64,000 nucleotides of DNA from an uncultured Desulfobacterales bacterium. Lineage in GTDB: Bacteria > Desulfobacterota > Desulfobacteria > Desulfobacterales > SpSt-501. Each line of letters begins with the position of its first letter. The stretch's first letter is position 1. This document shows, in pieces, positions 36,677-45,400 of the stretch. The position numbers and the translations under genes were made by a program. The stretch spans positions 380,489 through 444,488 of the forward strand of contig CALIUY010000012.1 of the NCBI GenBank assembly GCA_938048455.1, given 5' to 3'. The notes beneath the pieces are model-generated. The model was given only the letters and a program-made list of their open reading frames with translations. It had not been told where the DNA came from and did not search any database.

Positions 36677-37306
36677 ATGGGCATCCAGGAACGCAAGGAA
36701 CGCGAAAAAGAGCGAAGAAAACAGCAGATTCTGGTTGCGGCGAAGCGTGTCTTCTCCGAAAAAGGGTTCAACAAGGCGACGATGGAGGACATCGCCACCC
36801 AGGCCGAGCTGAGCCCCGGGACGCTCTATCTCTACTTCAAGAACAAAGAAGAGCTCTACGCCTCCCTTTCCCTGCGGATTCTCCAGTATCTGCTCCTGCG
36901 GATCGAGCATGTGAACGCCATGAAGGAGGCCGACCCCGAAAAACGCCTCCGGGCCCTCATGGAGGCCATGTTCGACGTCTACGAGTTCGATCCCCTGATC
37001 ATCATGAACATGTTCCACCTGCAGTCGAGCGACACGCTCAAGAACCTCAGCCCCCAGTTGCTCCAGGAGATCAAGGACCTGATCGGCATGTCGATGAAGT
37101 CGATCGTCCAGATCTTCAAAGAGGGGGTCGCGCGCAAGATGTTCATCGACCGCCACCCCGTGGCTCTGGCGGATGCCTTCTGGTCGCTCTTCTCGGGCGT
37201 GATCCTGTGGATGACGAGCAAGCGCCTGGTGAGCGACGGGCCGGATCACCTGAAGGAAACCTTGAGCCTCGCCTTCGAGACCTTCCACCGCGGCATCAAG
37301 CGCTGA
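36677..37306 (+). CDS. TetR-family transcriptional regulator
   Basis: 209 residues. A highly charged start (QERKEREKERRKQQILVAA) leads into the HTH (about 25-65) with TMEDIATQAELSPGTLYLYFKNKEELY. The C-terminal ligand-binding region (about 80-205) resembles acyl-CoA or drug-responsive TetR proteins. A GTG six bases upstream is an alternative start, and neither has a good Shine-Dalgarno. The target is unclear: neighbours are the YbaK gene (divergent) and a convergent AIR-synthase-like gene. Autorepression is possible. Confidence 0.87.
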   Translation: MGIQERKEREKERRKQQILVAAKRVFSEKGFNKATMEDIATQAELSPGTLYLYFKNKEELYASLSLRILQYLLLRIEHVNAMKEADPEKRLRALMEAMFDVYEFDPLIIMNMFHLQSSDTLKNLSPQLLQEIKDLIGMSMKSIVQIFKEGVARKMFIDRHPVALADAFWSLFSGVILWMTSKRLVSDGPDHLKETLSLAFETFHRGIKR

Positions 37307-37315
37307 AGTCGGCCC

Positions 37316-38791
37316 TCAGGCGAAGAGCCGGGCGATCTCGTCCACCTCGAAGCGCGGCCAGGAAACGGGGCGGCCGTGCCGCATTCCCCGCACCCCGCCG
37401 CCTTTGCGCCCCACCTCGCCGATGCGGGTGATTTCGATCCCGGCCTCGCGGATCGTCCGCTCGAGCCGCGGCGCATGCCGCGGCCGGCAGGCGATGAGCA
37501 GACTTCCCGAGCCGATCAGCCCGAGGGGGTCCAGTCCGAGGAGGCGGCAGAGGCGCCGCGTTTCGGGCCGGACCGGAATGCGCGCGAGATCGACCTCGAG
37601 GGCGCAGCCGCCCGCCGCGGCGAGCTCCGCGACCGCCGTGGCGACCCCCCCTTCGGTCACATCGTGCATGGCGCTCACCCCGGGGCAGGCCGCGGCCGCG
37701 CGCGCCTCGGGCAGGATGGGGATGTGGGCGAGAAAGCCCCGGGCGCGGGCGAGCGCGGCCGCGGAGAGCCCCCGCCGTTTCAGCCGCGCGGCGAACTCCC
37801 GGGCGAGGATCGCGGTGCCCTCGATCCCCGCCGCCTTGGTCATGAAAAGAACATCGCCGGCGCGCATGCGGCGCTTGTCGATCAGCTTGCGGCGCCTGAC
37901 GCGTCCGGCCATCATGCCGCAGACCACGGGCCGGGAGACGGCGTCGGTGATCTCGGTGTGACCCCCGCAGAGGGTGACCCCCCAGCGCCGGCAGAACGAG
38001 GAGAGATCGGCCAGCACCCCACGGATGTCGGCGGGGGTGGTCCCCGGCGGGAAGAGCAGGGTGGCGAGCAGCCAGCGCGGATCGGCGCCGGCGGTGGCGA
38101 TGTCGTTGGCGTTCACGAGCACGGCGTACTGCCCGATCGCGTCGGTGGCGAAGGTGATCGGATCCGACTTGAGGATGAGGACCTCCTCCCCCCGGACATC
38201 CACGGCGGCGATGTCTTCGCCGACTCCGGGGTTGATCAGGAGGCTTGGGTCCTCGAAGCGGAACTCGCGCAGAAATTCCGCCAGCCAGGCGTTCGGAAGT
38301 TTTCCCGCGGCCAGCGGAAGCTCCATGCGGATGCGGCGCATCAGGCTCCGGGCGTCGCCGGGGCCCTTCTCTCCGGGATCCGGAACCAAGGTCCGCCACC
38401 CGGCCCGGCTTGCGGCCGCGAGAAAGGACGGCTCGGCCGAGACGGCGATCATGCGGCCGGCTGCGGCCTTCCGTTTTCGCGCCGCAGTCCGAAGCGCGGC
38501 GGCCAGTTCGCCGGCCGCCGGGGGCAGGGCAAGATAGGCTGCCCTCGTCCCGTCCGAGGGGCCGAGAAGTGCGGTGAGCCGACGGCGGGCCGCGGGTCCC
38601 CCCAGCCGGCTGGCGATCCCGATCCGTACCCCGTGGTCCCGCAGCAGGGCGGCAAGGCCCGGCGAAGGGGCGGGGCCCTGGAGGGAGGGGATGCCCTCGG
38701 CGTGGAACCACACGGTGTCGGGGGGGACGGTCACGGCTGCCGGCGCCTCGGACCCTGTCGGGGCAGGTTCATCGCCCGCACACCCTGCCAC
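37316..38791 (-). CDS. Degenerate HAD domain fused to AIR-synthase/HypE-like domain
   Basis: 491 residues. The C-terminal part (about 165-490) is an AIR-synthase/HypE/ThiL-type ATP-binding fold with GVGEDIAAV (189-197), KSDPITFATD (208-217), NANDIATAGADPRW (227-240) and CGGHTEITDAV (275-285). The N-terminal 140 residues look like a HAD fold. Motif I reads WFHAEG (28-33) instead of F-D-x-D-G, motif II may be IGIASR (57-62), and the usual G-D-x-x-x-D loop is VSAEPSF (117-123). The phosphatase nucleophile is therefore absent. The substrate is unknown; selenophosphate, thiamine-phosphate or HypE-like chemistry is possible. Confidence 0.75.
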   Translation of the reverse strand: MAGCAGDEPAPTGSEAPAAVTVPPDTVWFHAEGIPSLQGPAPSPGLAALLRDHGVRIGIASRLGGPAARRRLTALLGPSDGTRAAYLALPPAAGELAAALRTAARKRKAAAGRMIAVSAEPSFLAAASRAGWRTLVPDPGEKGPGDARSLMRRIRMELPLAAGKLPNAWLAEFLREFRFEDPSLLINPGVGEDIAAVDVRGEEVLILKSDPITFATDAIGQYAVLVNANDIATAGADPRWLLATLLFPPGTTPADIRGVLADLSSFCRRWGVTLCGGHTEITDAVSRPVVCGMMAGRVRRRKLIDKRRMRAGDVLFMTKAAGIEGTAILAREFAARLKRRGLSAAALARARGFLAHIPILPEARAAAACPGVSAMHDVTEGGVATAVAELAAAGGCALEVDLARIPVRPETRRLCRLLGLDPLGLIGSGSLLIACRPRHAPRLERTIREAGIEITRIGEVGRKGGGVRGMRHGRPVSWPRFEVDEIARLFA

Positions 38792-38821
38792 CGATTCGGG
38801 GCCGATGACAAGCGGAAAATC

Positions 38822-39652
38822 TCATCGTTTCGGCGAAAAGAGCCGCAGGCGGGCAAGACCGGCGAGGCTTTCGCCGATCTCCTCGCGGCGATGGACCTCG
38901 AGGGTCACAAGCGGCGGCTCGGAAAGCATGGCGAAGAGGCTCGCCAGAGGCGGCCCGAAGTCGATGCTCCCCCGGCCGACGGGCAGATGTTCGTCCCGCT
39001 CGCCGCCGTTGTCGTGGAGGTGAAGCTCGGCCACGAAGGAGCCGAGGCCCTTGACCCAGCGCAGAAGCGGCTCCTCCCCGAAGGCGACGGCATGGCCGCA
39101 GTCCAGACACAGGCCCACCCGCTGCGGCGCCAGCCGCTCGAGGAGCTCGGCCATTTCGTCCGGTCCGCGCTCGAAGACGTTTTCGAGAACCAAGCGGCAG
39201 CCGAAGGGCGCGAGGCGCGCGGCGGTCTGCGCCCAAAAGCGCAAGGAGTGCTCGAGCCACAGGGCCCGGAAATAGCCGTAGCGCCGCCAGTCGTAGCCCG
39301 CATGGGCGACGACCGTGACCGGGCGGAAGAGGGGCACGAGGGCGTGGAGCTGCTCGTAGCGGCGGGCCGCGACCGCGCGTACGGCCGGGTCGCTCGATCC
39401 GGGGCAAAGATCGACGAAGGGGCCGTGGAAACTCACGCGCAACCCCGCTTCCCGGATCGCGCCCGCCACGGCGGAGAAGACTGCCGCATCGGTTCCGTCG
39501 AGGGTCTCGGCGTCGAAGGCGATCTCGGGGTTCAGGCCCTGCTCCAGGAAATGACCGAGATCCCCCTCGGCGAGACGGCGGAAGCTCGTGTGCACTTGCA
39601 CCGCGGCGTTCAACTCCCGCCGGGCCGCCTTCTCCGCGGCCGTTGACCGCAT
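38822..39652 (-). CDS. Sugar phosphate isomerase/epimerase (xylose-isomerase-like TIM barrel)
   Basis: 276 residues. The barrel strands are recognisable, with LRVSFHGPF, VVAHAGYDW, CRLVLENVF (metal-ligand glutamate), VGLCLDCGHA and VAELHLHDNGGERDEHLPVGRG, which carries the metal-binding histidine pair. It is in the AP_endonuc_2 superfamily; sugar epimerase/isomerase is more likely than DNA endonuclease IV. The ATG at 39652 is preferred over two upstream starts because GAGG lies five bases before it and homology begins within 15 residues. It is divergent from the glycerophosphodiesterase. Confidence 0.8.
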   Translation of the reverse strand: MRSTAAEKAARRELNAAVQVHTSFRRLAEGDLGHFLEQGLNPEIAFDAETLDGTDAAVFSAVAGAIREAGLRVSFHGPFVDLCPGSSDPAVRAVAARRYEQLHALVPLFRPVTVVAHAGYDWRRYGYFRALWLEHSLRFWAQTAARLAPFGCRLVLENVFERGPDEMAELLERLAPQRVGLCLDCGHAVAFGEEPLLRWVKGLGSFVAELHLHDNGGERDEHLPVGRGSIDFGPPLASLFAMLSEPPLVTLEVHRREEIGESLAGLARLRLFSPKR

Positions 39653-39719
39653 CTGCGCCTCGGGCGTAGAGTGATGCTCAGGCCGCACCATCACACCTCG
39701 ATCGCCGGGATCCGTCGCC

Positions 39720-40562
39720 ATGGCCCTCCTCGACCGTCTGGAGCCGTTCCTGCTCGCCGTCGTCGATGCGTTCTACGACCGCCTCCCGCGCCGGCCGCCT
39801 CCCGAGGAAAAGCTGCGGAGCTGCCGCATCGTCGCCCACCGTGGCGCGCACGAGAACCCCCGCCTCCTCGAGAACACGATCGCCGCCTTCGACGCGGCGG
39901 TCGCCTGCGGCGCCTGGGGGATCGAGTGCGATCTGCGCTGGACAGCGGATGAGGTTCCCGTCGTGGCCCACGATCCCGACCTCGGCCGCCTGTGGGGGCT
40001 TCCGGAGAAGATCCGGGATCTTCCCTTCCGTATCCTGCGGCGCCGCGTTCCCGAGATTCCGGCGCTGGCTGAGGTGGTGGCGCGTTACGGCGGGAGAATC
40101 CATCTGCTGCTCGAGATCAAGGAAGAGCCCTGGCCCGATCCCGCCGCCCGCAACCGACGGCTCGCCGCGATCTTCGAGGGGCTTTCGCCCCGGGCGGATT
40201 ACCATCTGCTTGCCCTCGATCCGCGGATCTTCGAGCGCATCACCTTCGCCCCGCCCGGCTGCTTTCTGCCCGTGGCCCAGGGGCCGCCGCGGGCGCAAAG
40301 CCGCATCGCGCTCGAGCGGGGATATGCCGGGGTCGCCGCCCACTATCTTCTGCTCTCCGCCGGAACGATCGTGCGGCATCACCGGGCGGGGCAGTGCGTG
40401 GGAACGGGCTATGCCCGCTCGCCGGCCGTCCTCTTTCGCGAAGTGGATCGCGGCGTGGATTGGATCTTCACCAATCATGCGGCCTCGCTTTTGGGCGCGC
40501 TTGCCGCCGTGCTTCCTCCCGCGGCGTCGGGAAGCCGGGTGTCGGGCTCGCGCACGAAGTAG
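39720..40562 (+). CDS. Glycerophosphodiester phosphodiesterase
   Basis: 280 residues of the GDPD TIM barrel. RIVAHRGAHENPRLLENT carries the catalytic histidine and glutamate, GIECDLRWTADEVPVVAHDP the metal-binding E-x-D and second histidine. There is no signal peptide, so it is probably cytoplasmic. It hydrolyses glycerophosphodiesters to glycerol 3-phosphate and an alcohol. The last 88 bp overlap the convergent UMF1 transporter gene, whose end also codes for protein. The Shine-Dalgarno is weak. Confidence 0.88.
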   Translation: MALLDRLEPFLLAVVDAFYDRLPRRPPPEEKLRSCRIVAHRGAHENPRLLENTIAAFDAAVACGAWGIECDLRWTADEVPVVAHDPDLGRLWGLPEKIRDLPFRILRRRVPEIPALAEVVARYGGRIHLLLEIKEEPWPDPAARNRRLAAIFEGLSPRADYHLLALDPRIFERITFAPPGCFLPVAQGPPRAQSRIALERGYAGVAAHYLLLSAGTIVRHHRAGQCVGTGYARSPAVLFREVDRGVDWIFTNHAASLLGALAAVLPPAASGSRVSGSRTK

Positions 40563-41842
40563 AGCAGCACGGCCCCGGCGGCGAAGAGCCCCAGCACGGA
40601 GGCGAGGCTCCAGCGCGCGGCGAGCCTTCCCGCCTGCAGCATGTCTTCCGCGGAGGGGGAATCGGGGAGCAACATCCGGCTGGCGGCCAGGCCTACCGCC
40701 CCCATGAGGGCGGGGCCGAGGATGGCCGCGAATTTGCCGATCATGTTGTAGAAGCCGAAGAACTCGGCCTCCCGGCCCGCGGGGAGGAGTCGGGCGTAGA
40801 GAGAGCGGCTGAGCGCCTGCACCCCGCCCTGCACGAGCCCGATCAGAACGGCGAGCCCGTAGAATTCCCGGCGGTCCTCCAGGAAGGCCCCCCAGAGTGT
40901 TGCCGCCATGTAGACGCCGAGCCCGAGGAAAATCGCCCGGCGCGGGCCCAGACGCGTGCCCAGGCGCCCGAAGGCGAGCGCCGCCGGAAAGCCCACGAAC
41001 TGCACGACGAGCAGCGCCGTGATCAAATCGGTCGCCGCGAAGCCGAGCGAAAGCCCGTAATCGACGGCCATGCGGACGATCGTATCCACGCCGTCGATGT
41101 AGCACCAGTAGGCGGCAAGAAAGAGCAGCACCGGCCGGTGGGCGCGGAGGTTGCCGAAGGTCGTCGCCAGGCGCCGGAAGCCCGCGGCGGCCGGGGTCCA
41201 GGCCCCGCGGGCAGGGCGAATCGGACGCGGCTCCGGAACCCAGCGCAGCAGAAACCCCGTGAATCCCCCCCACCAGAGGGCCACGGTGAGAAAGGAGAGC
41301 CGGACCGCGGCCTCCGGCCCGGAAAGGCCGAAGGCCGCGGGTTTCAGCGTCAGGATCACGTTCAGCAGGAACAGCAGCCCCCCGCCGAGGTAGCCCAGGG
41401 CGAAGCCGAAGCTCGAGACGGCATCCAGCCGCTCCGGCGGGGCGACCGCGGGCAAAAGCGCGTCGTAGAAGACGTTCGCCGCGGCGAACCCGAGGATGCC
41501 CGTCGCGTAGGCGAAGGCCGCGGCCGGCCAGTTCCCCTCGCCGATGAAGTAGAGCGCCGCGGTCGCCGCGGCGCCGAGATAGGCGAAGGCGGCGAGAAAG
41601 CGCTTGCGCGCCGAGGAGACATCCGCCGTCGCGCCGAGAACGGGGGCGAGCGCGGCCGTCAGCACCCCGGCCGCGGCGTTGGTGAAACCGAGCATGGCCG
41701 TGCTCGCGGCGGTGTCCGCGCCCGCGGCCCAGTACTGCTTGAAGAAAACGGGGAAGAAGCCGGCCATGACGGTCGTGGCGAAGGCCGAGTTCGCCCAGTC
41801 GTAAAGCGCCCAGCCCCAGACCGCGCGGCGTCCGGAATTCAT
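40475..41842 (-). CDS. MFS transporter, UMF1 (Atg22-like) family
   Basis: 455 residues with about eleven to twelve membrane segments. The N-terminal motif WGWALYDWANSAFATTVMAGFFPVFF is the UMF1/Atg22 hallmark. Homologues include vacuolar amino acid effluxers in yeast, while bacterial substrates are largely unknown. The ATG at 41842 starts exactly at this motif's cytoplasmic lead. The stop lies 88 bp inside the glycerophosphodiesterase gene on the other strand. It is 22 bp after the nitroreductase-like gene and probably co-transcribed with it. Confidence 0.88.
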   Translation of the reverse strand: MNSGRRAVWGWALYDWANSAFATTVMAGFFPVFFKQYWAAGADTAASTAMLGFTNAAAGVLTAALAPVLGATADVSSARKRFLAAFAYLGAAATAALYFIGEGNWPAAAFAYATGILGFAAANVFYDALLPAVAPPERLDAVSSFGFALGYLGGGLLFLLNVILTLKPAAFGLSGPEAAVRLSFLTVALWWGGFTGFLLRWVPEPRPIRPARGAWTPAAAGFRRLATTFGNLRAHRPVLLFLAAYWCYIDGVDTIVRMAVDYGLSLGFAATDLITALLVVQFVGFPAALAFGRLGTRLGPRRAIFLGLGVYMAATLWGAFLEDRREFYGLAVLIGLVQGGVQALSRSLYARLLPAGREAEFFGFYNMIGKFAAILGPALMGAVGLAASRMLLPDSPSAEDMLQAGRLAARWSLASVLGLFAAGAVLLYFVREPDTRLPDAAGGSTAASAPKSEAA

Positions 41843-41864
41843 GCCCTTCTCCGGAACGCCCGGC

Positions 41865-42467
41865 TCATTTGCCCACCGGGACGAGGTAGAGCGGCTCCTC
41901 GCCTTCGGGGAGCCCGGCAAGCTCCCGGATCTCCCGGTCGCGGAAGGCGCCGATCAGCACACTCTGCAGGTCGAGGGCCGCGGCCTGCAGGCAGAGGTTC
42001 TGGGCCGCGTGCCCGGCCTCGAGGATCGCATAGCGCACGCCGCGCTCGCCGTAGCGGGCGCTCGTGCGGCCGAAGACCGCGGCGAGGAGAAAGACGACGG
42101 GCGCCCGCGCGACCGGGCGCTGGTCGAGCGCCGCCCGGCAGAAGGCGGGGCGGAGATCCTCGGCCTTGCGCCGCGCGAGCGCATGCGGGGCGGGTTCGTA
42201 GCGGTAGAGCCCCACAGGCAACCCCACCGCGTCCCCCACGGCGGCGTAGAGCTCGAGGGGGAAGAGCGCACCGGCCGACGGGGCGGTGCGGTAGCCGTTG
42301 GGGTGCGTCACCCCCTGCGCCGCCCACAGGAGCTGGGCGATCTCCTCGGCCGTGAGCGGCTCGCGGCCGAAGGTCCGCCGCGAGCGGCGCGCGAGCAGGA
42401 TCTCTTCGAGCGAAAAGAGCCCGCTCAGGCGCGGCGGGGGAAGTCGAATGCGCTCCGAGGCGGCCAT
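41865..42467 (-). CDS. SagB-type nitroreductase-fold oxidoreductase
   Basis: 200 residues. RRSRRTFGREPLTAEEIAQLLWAAQGVT is the FMN-binding nitroreductase start, and YRTAPSAGALFPLELYAAV, EAGHAAQNLCLQAAAL and a C-terminal LYLVPVGK match the SagB/ThcOx subgroup. No thiazole-peptide cyclase or precursor lies nearby, so this is probably a stand-alone reductase rather than part of a RiPP cluster. It is 30 bp after the giant activase gene in the same direction. Confidence 0.85.
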   Translation of the reverse strand: MAASERIRLPPPRLSGLFSLEEILLARRSRRTFGREPLTAEEIAQLLWAAQGVTHPNGYRTAPSAGALFPLELYAAVGDAVGLPVGLYRYEPAPHALARRKAEDLRPAFCRAALDQRPVARAPVVFLLAAVFGRTSARYGERGVRYAILEAGHAAQNLCLQAAALDLQSVLIGAFRDREIRELAGLPEGEEPLYLVPVGK

Positions 42468-42497
42468 GGCGGCGTTTCCCTTTTGCCCTCCGGCGGC

Positions 42498-45400
42498 TCA
42501 ATGGGACCGGGCGGCCTGCATGCGCCGGTGGAGCCGTTCGGCCCGCAGCAGGAAGGCCTCGAGCTTGGCGTGGATGAGCTGCGGGAAGGGCGAGCCGTCG
42601 GTTTCGATCGCCAGGAAGGGAAGCTCCTCCATCCCCTCGAGCACCGGAGCCAGGCTGCCGTCGATGGCGAGGCGGTCGCGGGCGGTCATCGCCTCGGTGA
42701 GGATCGACTCCGAGAGCCGGTTCGGCATGCAGCCGAAGGGCCCGATCGCGATCACGCCGCAGCTGTGGCGCACGATTTCCCGCAGCGCCCCCCCCACGGT
42801 GAGCACCGCCTCTCCGGTCAGATCGGGCGAAAGGTGGGGCCGGGCGTGTTCGATCACCGAGGCGACATCCGGCATCTCGCCGCGCAGCAGCCCCGAGGCG
42901 CCGAGGATCGCGCGGATCTCCTTCTCGTAACGGCTCTGGAAGAAGTTGCGCAGCTTCAGCTTGAGCTTCTGGAGCGCACCCATCGGGTCCTGGTTGAAGC
43001 CGTGGTCCACGAGGTAGTTGCAGTAGTGGACCCACTCGGCGACGGGGGCGCAGAGGGCGGCGAAGCCCTTTTCGGCGAGGCGTTCGGTGAGGTACTGACG
43101 CGAGAGGGCGTCGCGGCGCACGAAGATCTCGCCGGTCAGGCTGATCGTGGGCACGCGGGCGGGGTCGGCCCGCAGCGGAATCTCGCGGAAGCGCCGGGCG
43201 GCCGTGCGCAGCGCCGCGCAGAGGATCCGAAAATCGGCCCGCTCCATCGCGGCGCGGATGTGGTTCCACTGCTCCTCGAAAACGGCCATCGCCGCCTGCG
43301 GGTCGGAGGCGGCCGCGAGCAGCATGGCTCGGATGTCCTCCAGGGTATCGGAGACGATCACCGCCCACCAAGCGTGCCGCTCGAAGTCCTTGTCCATGCC
43401 GACGTAGGAGTTGTCCGAGGAAAGGGCGAGTACGGCCACGTCGGGGATTTCCAGCCGCCGCACCAGATCCTCCATGAAAATGGAATACTGGCCGAAGCGG
43501 CAGGGTCCGGATCCGGTCGGCATGAAGTAGACGAGCACCTCCTCGGGGCGTTTGCCGTTGCGGATGTAGCCGAGCAGCGTGCCCGTCGTGAGGATGAGCG
43601 GCAGGCACTCCTTGCAGGAAGTGTTGGCGCGGCCGAGCTTGAGCACGGCCTCGTCGTTTTCCCGGGCGGCGCGGGCATGGAGCCCGTAGCCTTTCAGCAC
43701 TGCGGCGAAGGCTTCCGTGCCGAGCCGCCCCATGGAGGGGATGAGTACGGTGACGCGCGGATCGGTCATGGGCAGGGTTTCGCCCTTGGAGGTGACGACC
43801 CGGGCTCCGCTCTCCTCAAGGAGGATGCGCGCGGGGCGGAACTCCGTTTTGTGCGGCGGGATGCGCTTGCGGGCGACGAGCAGCCGGTAGGCGCGCACGA
43901 TGTCGAGGAAAGCCTCGATGCGCGTCTCCAGGCCCGCGTCCGCCGTGTGGCTGTCCAGCTCGAGGGTGAGCGAGGGCTTGCGGCCGAGGATGTCCCGGAA
44001 ATAGGTGATGACGAAGGAATCGGGGCCGCAGGAGAAGTTCGTGATGTAGGTGCCGAAGAGCTGCGGGTGCCGCTCGGTCAGCCGCGCCGCCTGGAGGATG
44101 AGCTTGCCCATGCCCCAGTACATGTGCCGTTTGGCCCGCTCGGAGCCGAGATCGAGCGCGTCGAGCGGCAGCACGGCGATTCCGCGCGAGGCGAACTTGT
44201 GGGGGATGCCCTTGTTGCCCTCGGGCGCGTAGGCGCTGTAGGGCCGGCCGAAGAGGACCACGGCGAAGCGGTCGGGGGTGGAGGCGAGATCGGCGAGCAT
44301 GCGCTCGCCTGCGGCGCGCAGGTCACGGAAGAAGGCTTTCTGGGCCTCGAGCGCGAAGGCGAAGGCCCTTTTCGCCCGCCGGGCCTCGACACCCATCGTC
44401 CGGGCCGCATCCCAAAGCGGTTTGGCGGCGCTTTCGATCCCGCGCGAGAGATCGAGCAGCGGCCGGAGCAGCCGCACACCGCGGCGTTCGAGGCGGGTGA
44501 GCTCCTCGCGGAAGGCGGCCTGGAGGTAGTAGGTCTCGCCCTGGACGAGCGGGCAGACCTGGGACTGGAGGCTGGCCTGCGGGTCGCTGTTGGGCACGGC
44601 CTTGAAATGGGGCAGGAAAATGTACTCCGCAGGATCCTCGGCCGCCAGCAGCCCGTGAAAGAAGCCGTGGGCCAGCTCGGCCGGGAAGCAGAAGGGGGCG
44701 CCGCGGCGGTCCATGCCTTCCGGGGTGGGATCCCCGGCCGCCACGAGATCGAAGCCCAGTTCGGCGAAGAAGCGCGAATAGAGGGGGTAAAAGGTATGGA
44801 CGAGGAAGCTGCGGTTGATCGCCACCCGGGGCCTGCCGCGGGATTGCCCGGGGGCAAGCGGCGGTACCCCGTGGGTTTCGAAAAGCAACCGCTCCCGAAG
44901 GCTCACCAGATCGAGCGCCTCGACGTCCACGTTCACGCGGCGGCGCAAATTTTCGTAGCGGTTGCAGGCCCCTCCGAAGGGGAATTTCCTTCCCTCGACC
45001 TCGATCACGCGGATCGGACAGCGCCGGTCGCAGCGTTCGCGGCCGCCGCGGCAGGTGAAGCCGCCGCGATAGGCCACCTCGCGGCCGGCGAGCGCCTCGA
45101 GATCATAGCGGCCCTCGGCGATCTCTCCGCTGCGGATCCGCCGGTCGACCTCGAGCGCCACGCCGAAGGCGCCCATCAGCCCCGGCTCGGGGGGAACGAT
45201 GATCGGCTTGCCCACGAGTCCGGCCATGGCGAGCGGCACCGCCTCGTTGTAACAGACCCCGCCCTGCATGAAGACCTTTTCGCCGACCGGCCGGTTGCCT
45301 TTCACGCGGTTCGTGTAGTTCATGCAGATCGAGTAAACGAGGCCGGCCACGATGTCCTCGCGGGCAAGCCCCTCGTGGATCGCGTTCTTGATGTCGGAGG

